A stretch of 64,000 nt of DNA from Tersicoccus phoenicis. GTDB lineage: Bacteria; Actinomycetota; Actinomycetes; Actinomycetales; Micrococcaceae. Below are positions 36,267-44,328 of this stretch, piece by piece. The position numbers and the translations under genes are program-made. The stretch's first letter is position 1. Each line of letters opens with the position of its first letter. The notes under the pieces are model-generated. The model saw only the letters and a program-made list of their open reading frames with translations, searched no databases and had not been told where the DNA came from. The stretch covers positions 62,001-126,000 of the forward strand of contig NZ_MRDE01000072.1 of assembly GCF_001968835.1 (NCBI RefSeq). The letters are read 5' to 3'.

Positions 36267-37250
36267 TCAGGGCTTGGTGCCCTCCTCCGGCTCCGGCGGG
36301 GTCTGCTTGCCGACGGCCTCGTCGCGGGCTGCCCAGTCCAGCAGCGGAGCGATGTCGAAGACGGCGTCGTCGATGCCCGCGTGCAGGTCGCCGAGCTGCG
36401 CGAACCGGGTGGGCATCGTCGCGATGGTGAAGTCCCCCGGCTCGGCGTCGTCGACCTCGTCCCACCGCAGCGGCGCCGAGACGGTGCCGACGTCGTTGCC
36501 GCGCACCGAGTAGGCGGAGGCGATGGTGTGGTCGCGGGCGTTCTGGTTGAAGTCGACGAACACGGTCGACGGGTCCCGGTCCTTGCGCCACCACGTCGTC
36601 GTGACGTCGTCGGGAAGTCGGCGCTCGACCTCGCGGGCGAAGGCGAGCGCGGCGCGGCGGACGTCGCCGAAGCCGTGCTCGGGTGCGATCCGGACGTAGA
36701 CGTGCAGGCCGTCGCCGCCGCTGGTCTTCGGCCAGCCGGTGGCGCCGAGCTCGTCGAGCACCTCGTGGGCGACGTGGGCGGCCCGGCGCACATCGGTCCA
36801 GGTGGCCTCCGGCATGGGGTCCAGGTCGATGCGCCACTCGTCGGGCTTCTCGGTGTCGGCACGGCGACTGTTCCAGGGGTGGAACTCCACGGTGCTCATC
36901 TGCACCGCCCAGATCACGTCGGCCAGCTTGGTCACGCACAGTTCGTCGGCGTGCAGGTTCCAGCGCGGGAAGTGCAGCCGGACGGTCTCCACCCACGGCG
37001 GGGCTCCGCGGGGCAGCCGCTTCTGGTGCACCTTCTTCCCCGCGGCGCCGTCGGGGAACCGGTGCAGCATGCACGGCCGCTCCCGCAGGGCGCGCACGAT
37101 GCCGGGCCCGACGCTCTGGTAGTAGGCCGCCAGGTCCCGCTTCGTCTCCCCGCGGGCGGGGAAGTAGACCCGGTCGGGGCTGGAGAGCCGCACGTCGAAG
37201 CCGTCGACGTCGAGCACGACCGGGTCACCGAACTCACCTCTGCTGGACAT
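36267..37250 (-). CDS. LigD-type polymerase/primase domain protein
   Basis: A 327-aa stand-alone homologue of the polymerase domain of bacterial LigD, which fills and primes DNA ends in non-homologous end joining. It shows the family core: VIWAVQMSTVEFHPWNSR, the metal-binding DEWRIDLDP, GLHVYVRI and VFVDFNQNARDHTIASAYS. The nuclease and ligase domains of full LigD are absent. The ATG at 37250 is favoured over 37280 by the family N-terminus. An ATP-dependent ligase gene lies 90 bp upstream on the same strand, so the two may work together. No ku gene is in the window. Confidence 0.9.
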   Translation of the reverse strand: MSSRGEFGDPVVLDVDGFDVRLSSPDRVYFPARGETKRDLAAYYQSVGPGIVRALRERPCMLHRFPDGAAGKKVHQKRLPRGAPPWVETVRLHFPRWNLHADELCVTKLADVIWAVQMSTVEFHPWNSRRADTEKPDEWRIDLDPMPEATWTDVRRAAHVAHEVLDELGATGWPKTSGGDGLHVYVRIAPEHGFGDVRRAALAFAREVERRLPDDVTTTWWRKDRDPSTVFVDFNQNARDHTIASAYSVRGNDVGTVSAPLRWDEVDDAEPGDFTIATMPTRFAQLGDLHAGIDDAVFDIAPLLDWAARDEAVGKQTPPEPEEGTKP

Positions 37251-37340
37251 GCCCCCACGCTCACCGATCCCCGTCGGCACGTCAACACCCGCACACCGGA
37301 GGTCGCTGCGAGCACGGGGGGAGAAGCGAGCTGGAGGGGA

Positions 37341-38876
37341 TCAGTTCCGGAGGAGGCCGCGCAGGGTGCCGATCGTGTCGGCGTCCTCGGGCCGTTTGTC
37401 CTCCCGGTACCGCTTCACCCGGGCGAACCGCAGCGCCACCCCGCCGGGGTAACGGCTGGAGGTCTGGACGCCGTCGATGGCGATCTCGACCACGACGCGC
37501 GGCTCGACGAACACGGTCTGGGCGGTGCGCCGGACCTCGATCTCCTGGAACCGCTCGGTCTGCCAGGTCAGCAGCTTGTCGGTCAGACCCTTGAACGTCT
37601 TGCCGACCATGACGTAGCCGCCCGGCTCCCCGAACGCGCCGTCGGCATCCAGCGCGCCCAGGTGCAGGTTGGACAACCAGCCCTGCCGCCGGCCGGACCC
37701 CCACTCGCAGGCGAGGACGACGAGGTCATACGTGTGCACCGGTTTGACCTTGATCCAGCTCGACCCACGGCGGCCGGCCGCGTACAGCGAGTCGACCACC
37801 TTGACGACGACGCCCTCCTGCCCGGCGGCGAACGCCTCGGTGGACACCCGTTCGGCGGTCGCGGCATCGTCGGTGATGACGCCGGGCACGCGGAGGTCCG
37901 GGGCGATGCGATCCAGTTCGGCGATCCGCACCGAAAGCGGCTCGTCGAGCAGGTCCCGCCCGTCGACGTGCAGCACGTCGAAGAACCACGGGGTGAGCAC
38001 CGTCTCCTGGGCCATCGCGGAGTCGGCCAGTGTGCCGAACCGGGACATCGTCTGTTGGAACGGCCGAGGTGCGCCGGCCTCGTCGAGGGCCAGGGTCTCC
38101 CCGTCCAGGATCACGTCCCGGACGGGCAGGGCGCGGACCGCCGCGACCACGTCGGGCAGCCGCTCGGTCACCTCGGCGAGGCTCCGGGTGAACACGCGCA
38201 CCGTCTCCCCCGACCGGTGCACCTGAATGCGGGCGCCGTCGAGCTTGTACTCCACCGACGCCTTTCCCGTGGTGGTCAGGGCGGCCGTGGGCGTGGCCGC
38301 CGTCGCGGCGAGCATCGGCAGGACCGGTCGGCCGACGACGAGCCCGACGGCGGCGAGCGCCGCCTCGCCCTCGGTGAGCGCGAGGCGGGCGGTCCCGCCG
38401 AGGTCGCCGGAGAGCATCACCGCCCGTCGGATCGTGGCGACGGGGTGGCCCGAGGCGGCGGCGATCGCGTCGGTGAGCACGCCGTCCAGCGCGCCGGTGC
38501 GGACCTCACCGAGCAGCACGCGGGTGATGAAATCCTGCTCGCCCGCGGTGGCCTTCGACATCAGGCCGGCTAGATCCGCCGAGCGGACGGCGTCGGAACC
38601 GGCGCCCGTCGTCGTCAGCAGCCGGTCGAGGAACGCGTCGAGCCGCGCGACCGTGAGGGTGGGCTCGGCGGCGGGGTCGCCGGTGATCGCACCGATGCTG
38701 CGCCAGCCGACACCCACCCGGCCCTGCCGGGGTCGGCCGATCAGGAACCCGACCGCGGGTGCGACGTCACCGGGCTCGAGCCGACGCAGCAGGGCGGCCA
38801 GGGCATCGACCTTGGCCAACCGGGAGCGGGTCGCGGTGACGGCCGTGGCCGTGGTGACGACGTCATCGAGGAGCAC
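37341..38876 (-). CDS. ATP-dependent DNA ligase (LigB type)
   Basis: A 511-aa ATP-dependent ligase resembling mycobacterial LigB. An N-terminal DNA-binding domain (residues 1-195) is followed by the nucleotidyltransferase motif I EYKLDGARIQVHR with the adenylated lysine at about residue 210, motif III FFDVLHVDG, motif IV EGVVVK, motif V WIKVKP, and an OB fold ending RVKRYREDKRPEDADTI. It seals nicks in DNA using ATP. The GTG start lies six bases after CAGACT. It precedes the LigD-type polymerase gene. Confidence 0.92.
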   Translation of the reverse strand: MLLDDVVTTATAVTATRSRLAKVDALAALLRRLEPGDVAPAVGFLIGRPRQGRVGVGWRSIGAITGDPAAEPTLTVARLDAFLDRLLTTTGAGSDAVRSADLAGLMSKATAGEQDFITRVLLGEVRTGALDGVLTDAIAAASGHPVATIRRAVMLSGDLGGTARLALTEGEAALAAVGLVVGRPVLPMLAATAATPTAALTTTGKASVEYKLDGARIQVHRSGETVRVFTRSLAEVTERLPDVVAAVRALPVRDVILDGETLALDEAGAPRPFQQTMSRFGTLADSAMAQETVLTPWFFDVLHVDGRDLLDEPLSVRIAELDRIAPDLRVPGVITDDAATAERVSTEAFAAGQEGVVVKVVDSLYAAGRRGSSWIKVKPVHTYDLVVLACEWGSGRRQGWLSNLHLGALDADGAFGEPGGYVMVGKTFKGLTDKLLTWQTERFQEIEVRRTAQTVFVEPRVVVEIAIDGVQTSSRYPGGVALRFARVKRYREDKRPEDADTIGTLRGLLRN

Positions 38877-38882
38877 GGGCTC

Positions 38883-38888
38883 AGTCTG
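38883..38888 (-). promoter_or_regulatory. -10 box of the DNA ligase gene
   Basis: CAGACT on the minus strand, six bases before the GTG at 38876. Confidence 0.4.
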
Positions 38889-39009
38889 TCACCGGCTCCG
38901 ACAGCCGCGTCGGCAAGGACCGCACGCCAGGTCGTCACTAGATGTCGACGCAAGCGGTTGCGAGGGCCCCGATGGAGCATCTAATGACGAGCTGGCGCAG
39001 AAGGAGGGG

Positions 39010-39648
39010 TCAGCCGACGACGCCGTAGAGCCGGTCACCGGCGTCGCCCAGGCCCGGGACGATGTAGCCGTTCTCGTCGAGCCGCTCGTCGATGGAGGCG
39101 AGCACGATGGTGACCCGGTGTTCGTCGCCGAGACGTGATTCCAGGGCCTCCAGACCCTCCGGGGCGGCCAGCAGGCAGATGCAGGTCACGTCCTCGGCGC
39201 CGCGCGCGAAGAGGAACTGGATGGCCTCGCGCAGGGTGCCTCCGGTGGCGAGCATCGGGTCGAGCACGAACACCTGCCGCCCGGTCAGGTCGTCGGGGAG
39301 CCGCTCGGCGTAGGTGACCGCCTCGAGGGTCTGCTCGTTGCGGGCCATGCCGAGGAAGCCGACCTCGGCCGTGGGCACCAGCCGGGTCATGCCCTCGAGC
39401 ATGCCCAGACCCGCGCGCAGGATGGGCACGACGAGAGGGGTCGGCTTGTCCAGCCCGGTGCCGGTGGTGGTGGCGACGGGAGTGGTGACCTCGACGTCGT
39501 GGACGCGCACCCCGCGGGTGGCCTCGTAGGCGAGCAGGGTGACCAGTTCCTCGGTCAGCTGCCGGAAGACGGGTGAGTTGGTGTCCGCGTCACGCAGCAC
39601 GGAGAGCTTGTGGGCGACGAGCGGGTGGTCCACGACGGTGACGCGCAT
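39010..39648 (-). CDS. upp: Uracil phosphoribosyltransferase
   Basis: A 212-aa pyrimidine salvage enzyme that makes UMP from uracil and PRPP. It begins [20 protein letters not shown], contains [14 protein letters not shown] and the PRPP loop [13 protein letters not shown], and ends with the uracil-binding [16 protein letters not shown]. Full length and intact. TACGTT lies 7 nt before the ATG. It is divergent from tadA, with only 33 bp between the two start codons. Confidence 0.96.
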   Translation of the reverse strand: MRVTVVDHPLVAHKLSVLRDADTNSPVFRQLTEELVTLLAYEATRGVRVHDVEVTTPVATTTGTGLDKPTPLVVPILRAGLGMLEGMTRLVPTAEVGFLGMARNEQTLEAVTYAERLPDDLTGRQVFVLDPMLATGGTLREAIQFLFARGAEDVTCICLLAAPEGLEALESRLGDEHRVTIVLASIDERLDENGYIVPGLGDAGDRLYGVVG

Positions 39649-39655
39649 GCTGCCC

Positions 39656-39675
39656 AACGTACCAGCGGGCACAAT
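39656..39675. promoter_or_regulatory. Face-to-face -10 boxes of upp and tadA
   Basis: TACGTT (39661-39656, minus) precedes the upp ATG by 7 nt. CACAAT (39670-39675, plus) precedes the tadA ATG by 6 nt. The boxes are 8 bp apart, so each promoter's -35 region would lie within the other gene's first codons. Confidence 0.5.
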
Positions 39676-39681
39676 GGCTTC

Positions 39682-40164
39682 ATGCCCGCCCTGCCCGTGC
39701 CCCTCGACGTGCCCGTGCAGCACCACGCCTGGATGGGTCTGGCGCTGGCCGAGGCCGCCGCGGCGCTCGCGCACGACGACGTGCCGATCGGCGCCGTCGT
39801 CGTCGGACCGGGCGGGACCGTGCTCGGGGCCGGGCACAACCGGCGGGAGGTGGACGCCGACCCGACGGCGCACGCCGAGGTGCTCGCGATCCGGGCGGCG
39901 GCGGCTCGGCTGGGGCGCTGGCGGCTGGACGACTGCACGCTGGTGGTCACCCTGGAACCGTGCGCGATGTGCGCCGGGGCCGCGGTCCTGGCTCGGCTCC
40001 CGCGCGTCGTGTTCGGGGCCTGGGACGAGAAGGCGGGCGCCTCCGGCTCGGTGTTCGAGGTGCTGCGCGAACCGCGGCTGAATCACTGGGTGCAGGTGTA
40101 CCCCCGGGTGCGGGAGGCCGAGTGCGCCGCCCTGCTCCGGGACTTCTTCGCCGCCCACCGGTGA
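39682..40164 (+). CDS. tadA: tRNA-specific adenosine deaminase TadA
   Basis: A 160-aa zinc deaminase that converts A34 of tRNA-Arg(ACG) to inosine so it can read CGU, CGC and CGA codons. The zinc site is complete: His64-Ala-Glu66 in [10 protein letters not shown] and Cys94/Cys97 in [10 protein letters not shown]. The ATG at 39682 fits the family and the CACAAT box six bases before it. The matching tRNA substrate is encoded at 24842. It is followed by tRNA-Ser(CGA). Confidence 0.94.
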   Translation: MPALPVPLDVPVQHHAWMGLALAEAAAALAHDDVPIGAVVVGPGGTVLGAGHNRREVDADPTAHAEVLAIRAAAARLGRWRLDDCTLVVTLEPCAMCAGAAVLARLPRVVFGAWDEKAGASGSVFEVLREPRLNHWVQVYPRVREAECAALLRDFFAAHR

Positions 40165-40262
40165 TCCGGGTTCGACGACGCCGTCGCGCACCATTCGCGG
40201 TGCCGTTGCTGATGCCACTCGATTGGTGCCGTGCTCGGGCGACCCGGTAGGGTATCGGCGTT

Positions 40263-40349
40263 GGTGACGTGTCCGAGCGGCCGAAGGTGCAACACTCGAA
40301 ATGTTGTTTGGTGTCAAAGCCAACGTGGGTTCAAATCCCACCGTCACCG
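40263..40349 (+). tRNA. tRNA-Ser(CGA)
   Basis: An 87-nt type II tRNA. GGTGACG (40263-40269) pairs with CGTCACC (40342-40348), discriminator G, no encoded CCA. The anticodon loop CTCGAAA gives CGA. The variable arm is long and the T-arm reads GTGGGTTCAAATCCCAC. Confidence 0.95.
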
Positions 40350-40372
40350 CCGACTGATGCCTCCGGCATCGA

Positions 40373-40407
40373 CGAAGGGCCCCGACCACGCCGGTCGGGG
40401 CCCTTCG
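40373..40407 (+). terminator. Terminator of tRNA-Ser(CGA)
   Basis: A perfect 15-bp stem (CGAAGGGCCCCGACC, 40373-40387, with 40393-40407) around a 5-nt loop, 23 bases after the tRNA. Confidence 0.85.
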
Positions 40408-40467
40408 CGCGTCCGACCGTGCCATCGTGCGCCGGCGTGCCGCCTTCTCATTCGGTGGCCCAGCCGC

Positions 40468-40536
40468 TGAGTCAGTCGTTCCCGCCCGAAGGCGGGGCTC
40501 TTTCCCCTCCTGTTTCGGGCGGATCCAGCTGACTCA
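40468..40536. repeat. Palindromic element A
   Basis: Outer arms TGAGTCAG (40468-40475) and CTGACTCA (40529-40536) enclose inner arms CCGCCCGAA (40482-40490) and TTCGGGCGG (40514-40522). The left half resembles element B at 40812. Confidence 0.75.
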
Positions 40537-40556
40537 TCGAGTTGGCAGGCAGGTGT

Positions 40557-40799
40557 TCATGCCGGCAGCAGCCCGATGCCGGGCCCGGTCAGGCGCGGCA
40601 GTGCGGCCGCGGTCCGGCCGGTCATCAGCAGCAGCAGGTCGGCGGCCCGTCCCGTGACCGCGGGCCCGTCGCCGACCGCGACGTCGACGTCGGTCGCCTC
40701 CAGTCGTACGCCCTGCAGCCGACGCCGGGCGTGGAACGGCCAGCCCATCGCCCAGACCCGCTCGAACGCCATCCGCGCGGCGTCGTGCGACGCCGCCAC
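40557..40799 (-). pseudogene. Truncated maleylpyruvate isomerase/TIGR03083-family C-terminus
   Basis: About 80 codons match the C-terminal part of the mycothiol-dependent maleylpyruvate isomerase-like family: AFERVWAMGWPFHARRRLQG, LEATDVDVAVGDGPAVTGRA, then DLLLLMTGRTAAALPRLTGPG. Intact members are about 200 aa or more and carry a DinB-like metal-binding domain that is missing here. Reading upstream, the frame hits a stop after eight codons, within element B (40812-40882). The gene therefore looks cut off at its 5' side exactly where the palindromic repeat starts. It is unlikely to make a functional enzyme. Confidence 0.7.
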
Positions 40800-40811
40800 C
40801 CCAGCCCCGCC

Positions 40812-40911
40812 GTGAGTCAGTCAGTTCCGCCCGAAATTGGGGGTCTGTTCTGACTGACTCGGGAAGCAAGTGACTGACTCACCGGCAGGCCAGCACTGAC
40901 TCACCGGCAGG
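40812..40911. repeat. Palindromic element B with direct-repeat tail
   Basis: GTGAGTCAGTCA (40812-40823) pairs perfectly with TGACTGACTCAC (40871-40882). A further TGACTGACTC is at 40851-40860. ACTGACTCACCGGCAGG then occurs twice (40873-40889 and 40895-40911). TGAGTCAGTC and GTTCC(C)GCCCGAA are shared with element A on the other side of the truncated gene. Confidence 0.75.
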
Positions 40912-41030
40912 ACGACGCCGTGACGGGGGCCCCCGGTGCCCTGCGAAGGACGCGGGAGTAGCGTGGTGTGCGTCTTACGGCCTGAAGCCGTCCGGGCCGC
41001 CATCCCCGACCCCGATCGAAGGGAAGCACC

Positions 41031-42062
41031 ATGGACTACCGCACGCTCGGCCGCAGTGGCGCCGTCGTCTCCACCTACGCCCTCGGCACCATGACGTTCG
41101 GGGCGGAGGCCGACGTCGAGACCTCCCACGCGCTGCTGGACGCCTACCTGGACGCCGGCGGGAACTTCCTCGACACGGCCGACGTCTACTCGTCGGGTGT
41201 CTCGGAGGAGATCATCGGCGCCTGGTTCAAGGCCGACCAGTCCCGGCGCGACCGGGTGGTCCTGGCCACCAAGGGCCGGTTCCCGATGGGGACCGGACCG
41301 AACGACGTCGGCACCTCCCGCCGCCACCTGCGTCGGGCCCTGGAGAACTCGCTCAGCCGGCTCGGGGTGGACCACATCGACCTGTACCAGATGCACGCCT
41401 GGGACCCGATCACCCCGCTCGACGAGACCCTGCAGTTCCTCGACGACGCCGTCACCGCCGGGCACATCGGGTACTACGGTTTCTCCAACTTCACCGGCTG
41501 GCAACTCACCAAGGCGGTGCACGAGGCCCGCGCCCACGGCTGGCACCCACCCGTCACCCTGCAGCCCCAGTACAACCTGCTGGTGCGTGGCATCGAAGCC
41601 GAGGTGGTGCCCGCCGCGCTCGACGCCGGCATCGGCCTGCTGCCCTGGTCGCCGCTCGCCGGTGGCTGGCTGACCGGCAAGTACCAGCGGGACACGGAAC
41701 CGACCGGCGCCACCCGGCTCGGAGAGAACCCGAAACGCGGCATGGAGGCGTACCAGGAGCGCAACGCGGAGGAGTCCACCTGGCGGGTGGTCGACGCCGT
41801 CACCGGCATCGCGAAGGACCACGACGTCAGCCCCGCACAGGTGGCGCTGGCGTGGGTCGCCGCCCAGCCCGCGGTCACCTCGGTGATCCTGGGGGCTCGC
41901 AGCGTCGAGCAGCTGCACGACAACCTCGGCGCCGCCGACCTGTATCTGAGCGAGGACGAACTGACCGTCCTGACCGCGGCGAGCGACCCGGTGTGGCCCG
42001 ACTACCCCTACGGCCCGGCCGGCCGGGAGCAGCGGGGCCGGCGCCTCGCCGGCGGCCGGTGA
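41031..42062 (+). CDS. Aldo/keto reductase
   Basis: A 343-aa NADPH-dependent oxidoreductase of the AKR superfamily with a TIM-barrel fold. Catalytic residues are recognisable: Asp in GNFLDTADVYSSG, Tyr in the same motif, Lys in VVLATKGRF, and His in IDLYQMHAWDP. Cofactor-binding segments SVILGARSVEQLHDNL and PWSPLAGGWLTGKY are present. The substrate is unknown. GAAGGGAAG precedes the ATG; TAGCGT at 40959-40964 may be the -10 box. Its stop overlaps the next gene as GTGA, so it begins a three-gene run. Confidence 0.92.
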   Translation: MDYRTLGRSGAVVSTYALGTMTFGAEADVETSHALLDAYLDAGGNFLDTADVYSSGVSEEIIGAWFKADQSRRDRVVLATKGRFPMGTGPNDVGTSRRHLRRALENSLSRLGVDHIDLYQMHAWDPITPLDETLQFLDDAVTAGHIGYYGFSNFTGWQLTKAVHEARAHGWHPPVTLQPQYNLLVRGIEAEVVPAALDAGIGLLPWSPLAGGWLTGKYQRDTEPTGATRLGENPKRGMEAYQERNAEESTWRVVDAVTGIAKDHDVSPAQVALAWVAAQPAVTSVILGARSVEQLHDNLGAADLYLSEDELTVLTAASDPVWPDYPYGPAGREQRGRRLAGGR

Positions 42063-42835
42063 CGACGATCGCCACCGGGGTCCGGGTCCGCCGGCTGATC
42101 CTGGCCCGGCACGGAGAGAGCGAGGCGAACCGGGCGGCCGCCGAGGCGGACGCGGCCGGTGCCGAGCGGATCGCCGTCCCGGCCCGGGACGCCGACGTCG
42201 AGCTCTCCGCGACCGGGCGACAGCAGGCGCAGGCGCTGGGGCACCACCTGGCCGACGCGGGGTCCGGGCCCACGCCGACCGCCGTGTGGGTCTCCCCTTA
42301 CGTCCGCGCGCGGCAGACCACGGCGATCGCCCTGCGCACCGCCGGGCTCGACCTCGTCCCCCGGGTCGACGAGCGGCTGCGGGACCGGGAGCTGGGTATC
42401 CTCGACGCCCTCACCGCCCGGGGTGTCCGCGTCCGGTACCCCGGCGAGGCCGACCGCCGGCAGTACTTGGGCAAGTTCTACTACCGTCCGCCCGGCGGCG
42501 AGTCGTGGGCGGACGTCGCCCTGCGCGTGCGCTCCCTGCTCGCCGACGTCGAGACGGCATCCGACCCGGACGGGAACGACGGCGGAACGGTGCTGGTCGT
42601 GTGCCACGACGCCGTCGTCTCCCTGATCCGCTACGTCTGCGAGCGGATCGAGGAACGGGCCCTGCTCGAGGACGCCCGGACCGATCCGATGCCGAACGCG
42701 GCGGTCACCGTCCTGGAGCGCATCGAGACGGAACCGGGGTGGCGAGCGGTCGTCGTCAACGACGTGAGCCACCTCGACCGGCACGACGCCGCCGTCACCC
42801 GGCACAGTGGAGAGTCCGATGACACGACGCCCTGA
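42059..42835 (+). CDS. Histidine phosphatase / phosphoglycerate mutase-like protein
   Basis: A 258-aa member of histidine phosphatase branch 1. The phosphohistidine motif LILARHGESEANRA is at about residues 13-26, the second Arg in YVRARQT, and the C-terminal catalytic His in VLVVCHDAVVS. The insertion FYYRPPGGESWADVALR is common in broad-specificity phosphatases. The precise substrate is unknown. The GTG start overlaps the aldo/keto reductase stop, and the 3' end overlaps the next gene by 17 bases, so all three are co-translated. Confidence 0.85.
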   Translation: MTTIATGVRVRRLILARHGESEANRAAAEADAAGAERIAVPARDADVELSATGRQQAQALGHHLADAGSGPTPTAVWVSPYVRARQTTAIALRTAGLDLVPRVDERLRDRELGILDALTARGVRVRYPGEADRRQYLGKFYYRPPGGESWADVALRVRSLLADVETASDPDGNDGGTVLVVCHDAVVSLIRYVCERIEERALLEDARTDPMPNAAVTVLERIETEPGWRAVVVNDVSHLDRHDAAVTRHSGESDDTTP

Positions 42836-43670
42836 CCACGTCAGCCCGCGCCTGCTGCGGCGGCACCCCCTGCCGACCGCGAGCGGGGGCAAACGCCAGC
42901 GCGGGTCCCTGCTGGTGGTCGGCGGCTCCCGCCGCACGCCCGGTGCCGCCGCACTGACCGGCCTGGCCGGGCTGCGGGTCGGGGCCGGCCGGCTGACCCT
43001 GGCGATCGCCGCGTCGGTCGCGAGCCCGCTGGCCGTCGCCCTGCCCGAGGCCGGCATCGTGGGCCTGCCCGAGGATCCGGCCGGGTCGGTACTCGGTGAC
43101 TGCGCCGAGACGCTGCTCGCGGAGGACGCCGACGCCGTCGTGATCGGGCCCGGCCTGACCGACATCGACCAGACGGCCGTTCTGCTGCGGGAACTGCTAC
43201 CCCGGCTCTGCGCCCACACCGCCGTCGCCCTCGACGCCTTCGCGCTCGGCGCGCTGGCCCATCATCCGGAACTCGCCGAACCCGTCGCAGGCCGGTTGCT
43301 GCTCACCCCGAACCAGACGGAAGTGGGGCTGCTGCTCGGCGAAGAACCACGCAACGAGGCCGCCGGCGCCAGAGAGACGGCACGGCGGTTCGACGCCGTC
43401 GTCAGCTGCGGTGGCATCGTCGCCGGGCCCGACGGCGCGTTCCGGGTGCGGGCGGGTGGCCCCGGACTGGGCACCTCCGGCAGCGGCGACGTGCTGGTCG
43501 GCGCGGCCGGCGGCCTGCTGGCCCGTGGCGCCGCACCGCAGACCGCGGCCCTGTGGGCCACCTGGCTGCACCACACCGCCGGTGAACGGGTCGCCCGGCG
43601 GGTCGGGCCGGTCGGCTTCCTCGCCCGCGAGCTGGCCGACGAGCTGGCGCCCCGGTTGGCGCAGGCGTGA
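42819..43670 (+). CDS. nnrD: ADP-dependent NAD(P)H-hydrate dehydratase (YjeF C-domain, NnrD)
   Basis: A 283-aa carbohydrate-kinase-like repair enzyme that restores damaged NADH and NADPH hydrates. The N-terminal segment LLVVGGSRRTPGAAALTGLA, the central LLTPNQTEVGLLL and the C-terminal GTSGSGDVLVGAAGGLLARG with its catalytic Asp are typical. The YjeF N-terminal epimerase domain is absent, so NnrE must be elsewhere. The ATG at 42819 has GTGGAGAG upstream. It overlaps the preceding phosphatase gene. Confidence 0.9.
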   Translation: MTRRPDHVSPRLLRRHPLPTASGGKRQRGSLLVVGGSRRTPGAAALTGLAGLRVGAGRLTLAIAASVASPLAVALPEAGIVGLPEDPAGSVLGDCAETLLAEDADAVVIGPGLTDIDQTAVLLRELLPRLCAHTAVALDAFALGALAHHPELAEPVAGRLLLTPNQTEVGLLLGEEPRNEAAGARETARRFDAVVSCGGIVAGPDGAFRVRAGGPGLGTSGSGDVLVGAAGGLLARGAAPQTAALWATWLHHTAGERVARRVGPVGFLARELADELAPRLAQA

Positions 43671-43739
43671 TCCCGGCCCTGGCCGACGCCACCGCATGGA
43701 ACCGGTGACCGAGGGATCCGACCGACTTGGAGGAGCGGC

Positions 43740-44234
43740 ATGGCCGACGGGGTGCACCTCTACCATCCTGAGCTCCGGCAAGGACCGGAACTGGCCGAGC
43801 TACTGGCCGGGTGGAAGCCGGGCAAGACGGCGTCCCTCGGGCCGCCGACGCCGAACCTGCCGGCGACCGTCGCCGAGGTGGACGGGCGGCTGGTCGGGTT
43901 CCTGACCGGTCACCACCGGTTCCGGCACTGGGAGGCCCTGCCCGACCACCGCGGGCTGGCCGGCAGCCACGGTTCCTGGCTGGCCGAACTGTTCGTCCAT
44001 CCCGCGCACCGCCGCGCCGGCGTCGGCGCGGCCCTGGTCAGCCACTTCATCGACGAGTCCGTCGCGGCGGGCGCCAGCATGGTCGTGGTCCGACCCGACG
44101 CGAGCGACTCCGGCGTCGAGCAGACCGCCCGGCAGTGCTTCTTCCTCGCCCAGGGCTTCGTCGTGCTGCGCCTGGACCCGGACGTCCGTTTCCTGCCCGA
44201 ATGGCTGATGGGCCGTCCCAACGACCACGGGTGA
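43740..44234 (+). CDS. GNAT-family N-acetyltransferase
   Basis: A 164-aa acetyltransferase. The acetyl-CoA loop is visible as AELFVHPAHRRAGVGAALVS at about residues 80-99, and VDGRLVGFLTGHH is the preceding strand pair. The acceptor substrate cannot be inferred. The ATG has GGAGGAG upstream and lies 69 bp after nnrD, so it may belong to the same operon. Confidence 0.85.
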   Translation: MADGVHLYHPELRQGPELAELLAGWKPGKTASLGPPTPNLPATVAEVDGRLVGFLTGHHRFRHWEALPDHRGLAGSHGSWLAELFVHPAHRRAGVGAALVSHFIDESVAAGASMVVVRPDASDSGVEQTARQCFFLAQGFVVLRLDPDVRFLPEWLMGRPNDHG

Positions 44235-44328
44235 GCGCGGCCGCGCCGCGTCCGACGTGCAGGAACGATCCGATAACGACACGGCGCGGTCGTTGACCCG
44301 GATACCGCGGGACAGAACACTGGACCCC

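Noticed and set aside
40269-40532. An 87-codon plus-strand frame through tRNA-Ser(CGA)
   Set aside because: It reads through a tRNA, a terminator and a palindromic repeat; not a gene.
40557-40799. A functional small gene
   Set aside because: It matches only the C-terminal part of a longer family and its frame is closed upstream inside a repeat, so a remnant is the better reading.
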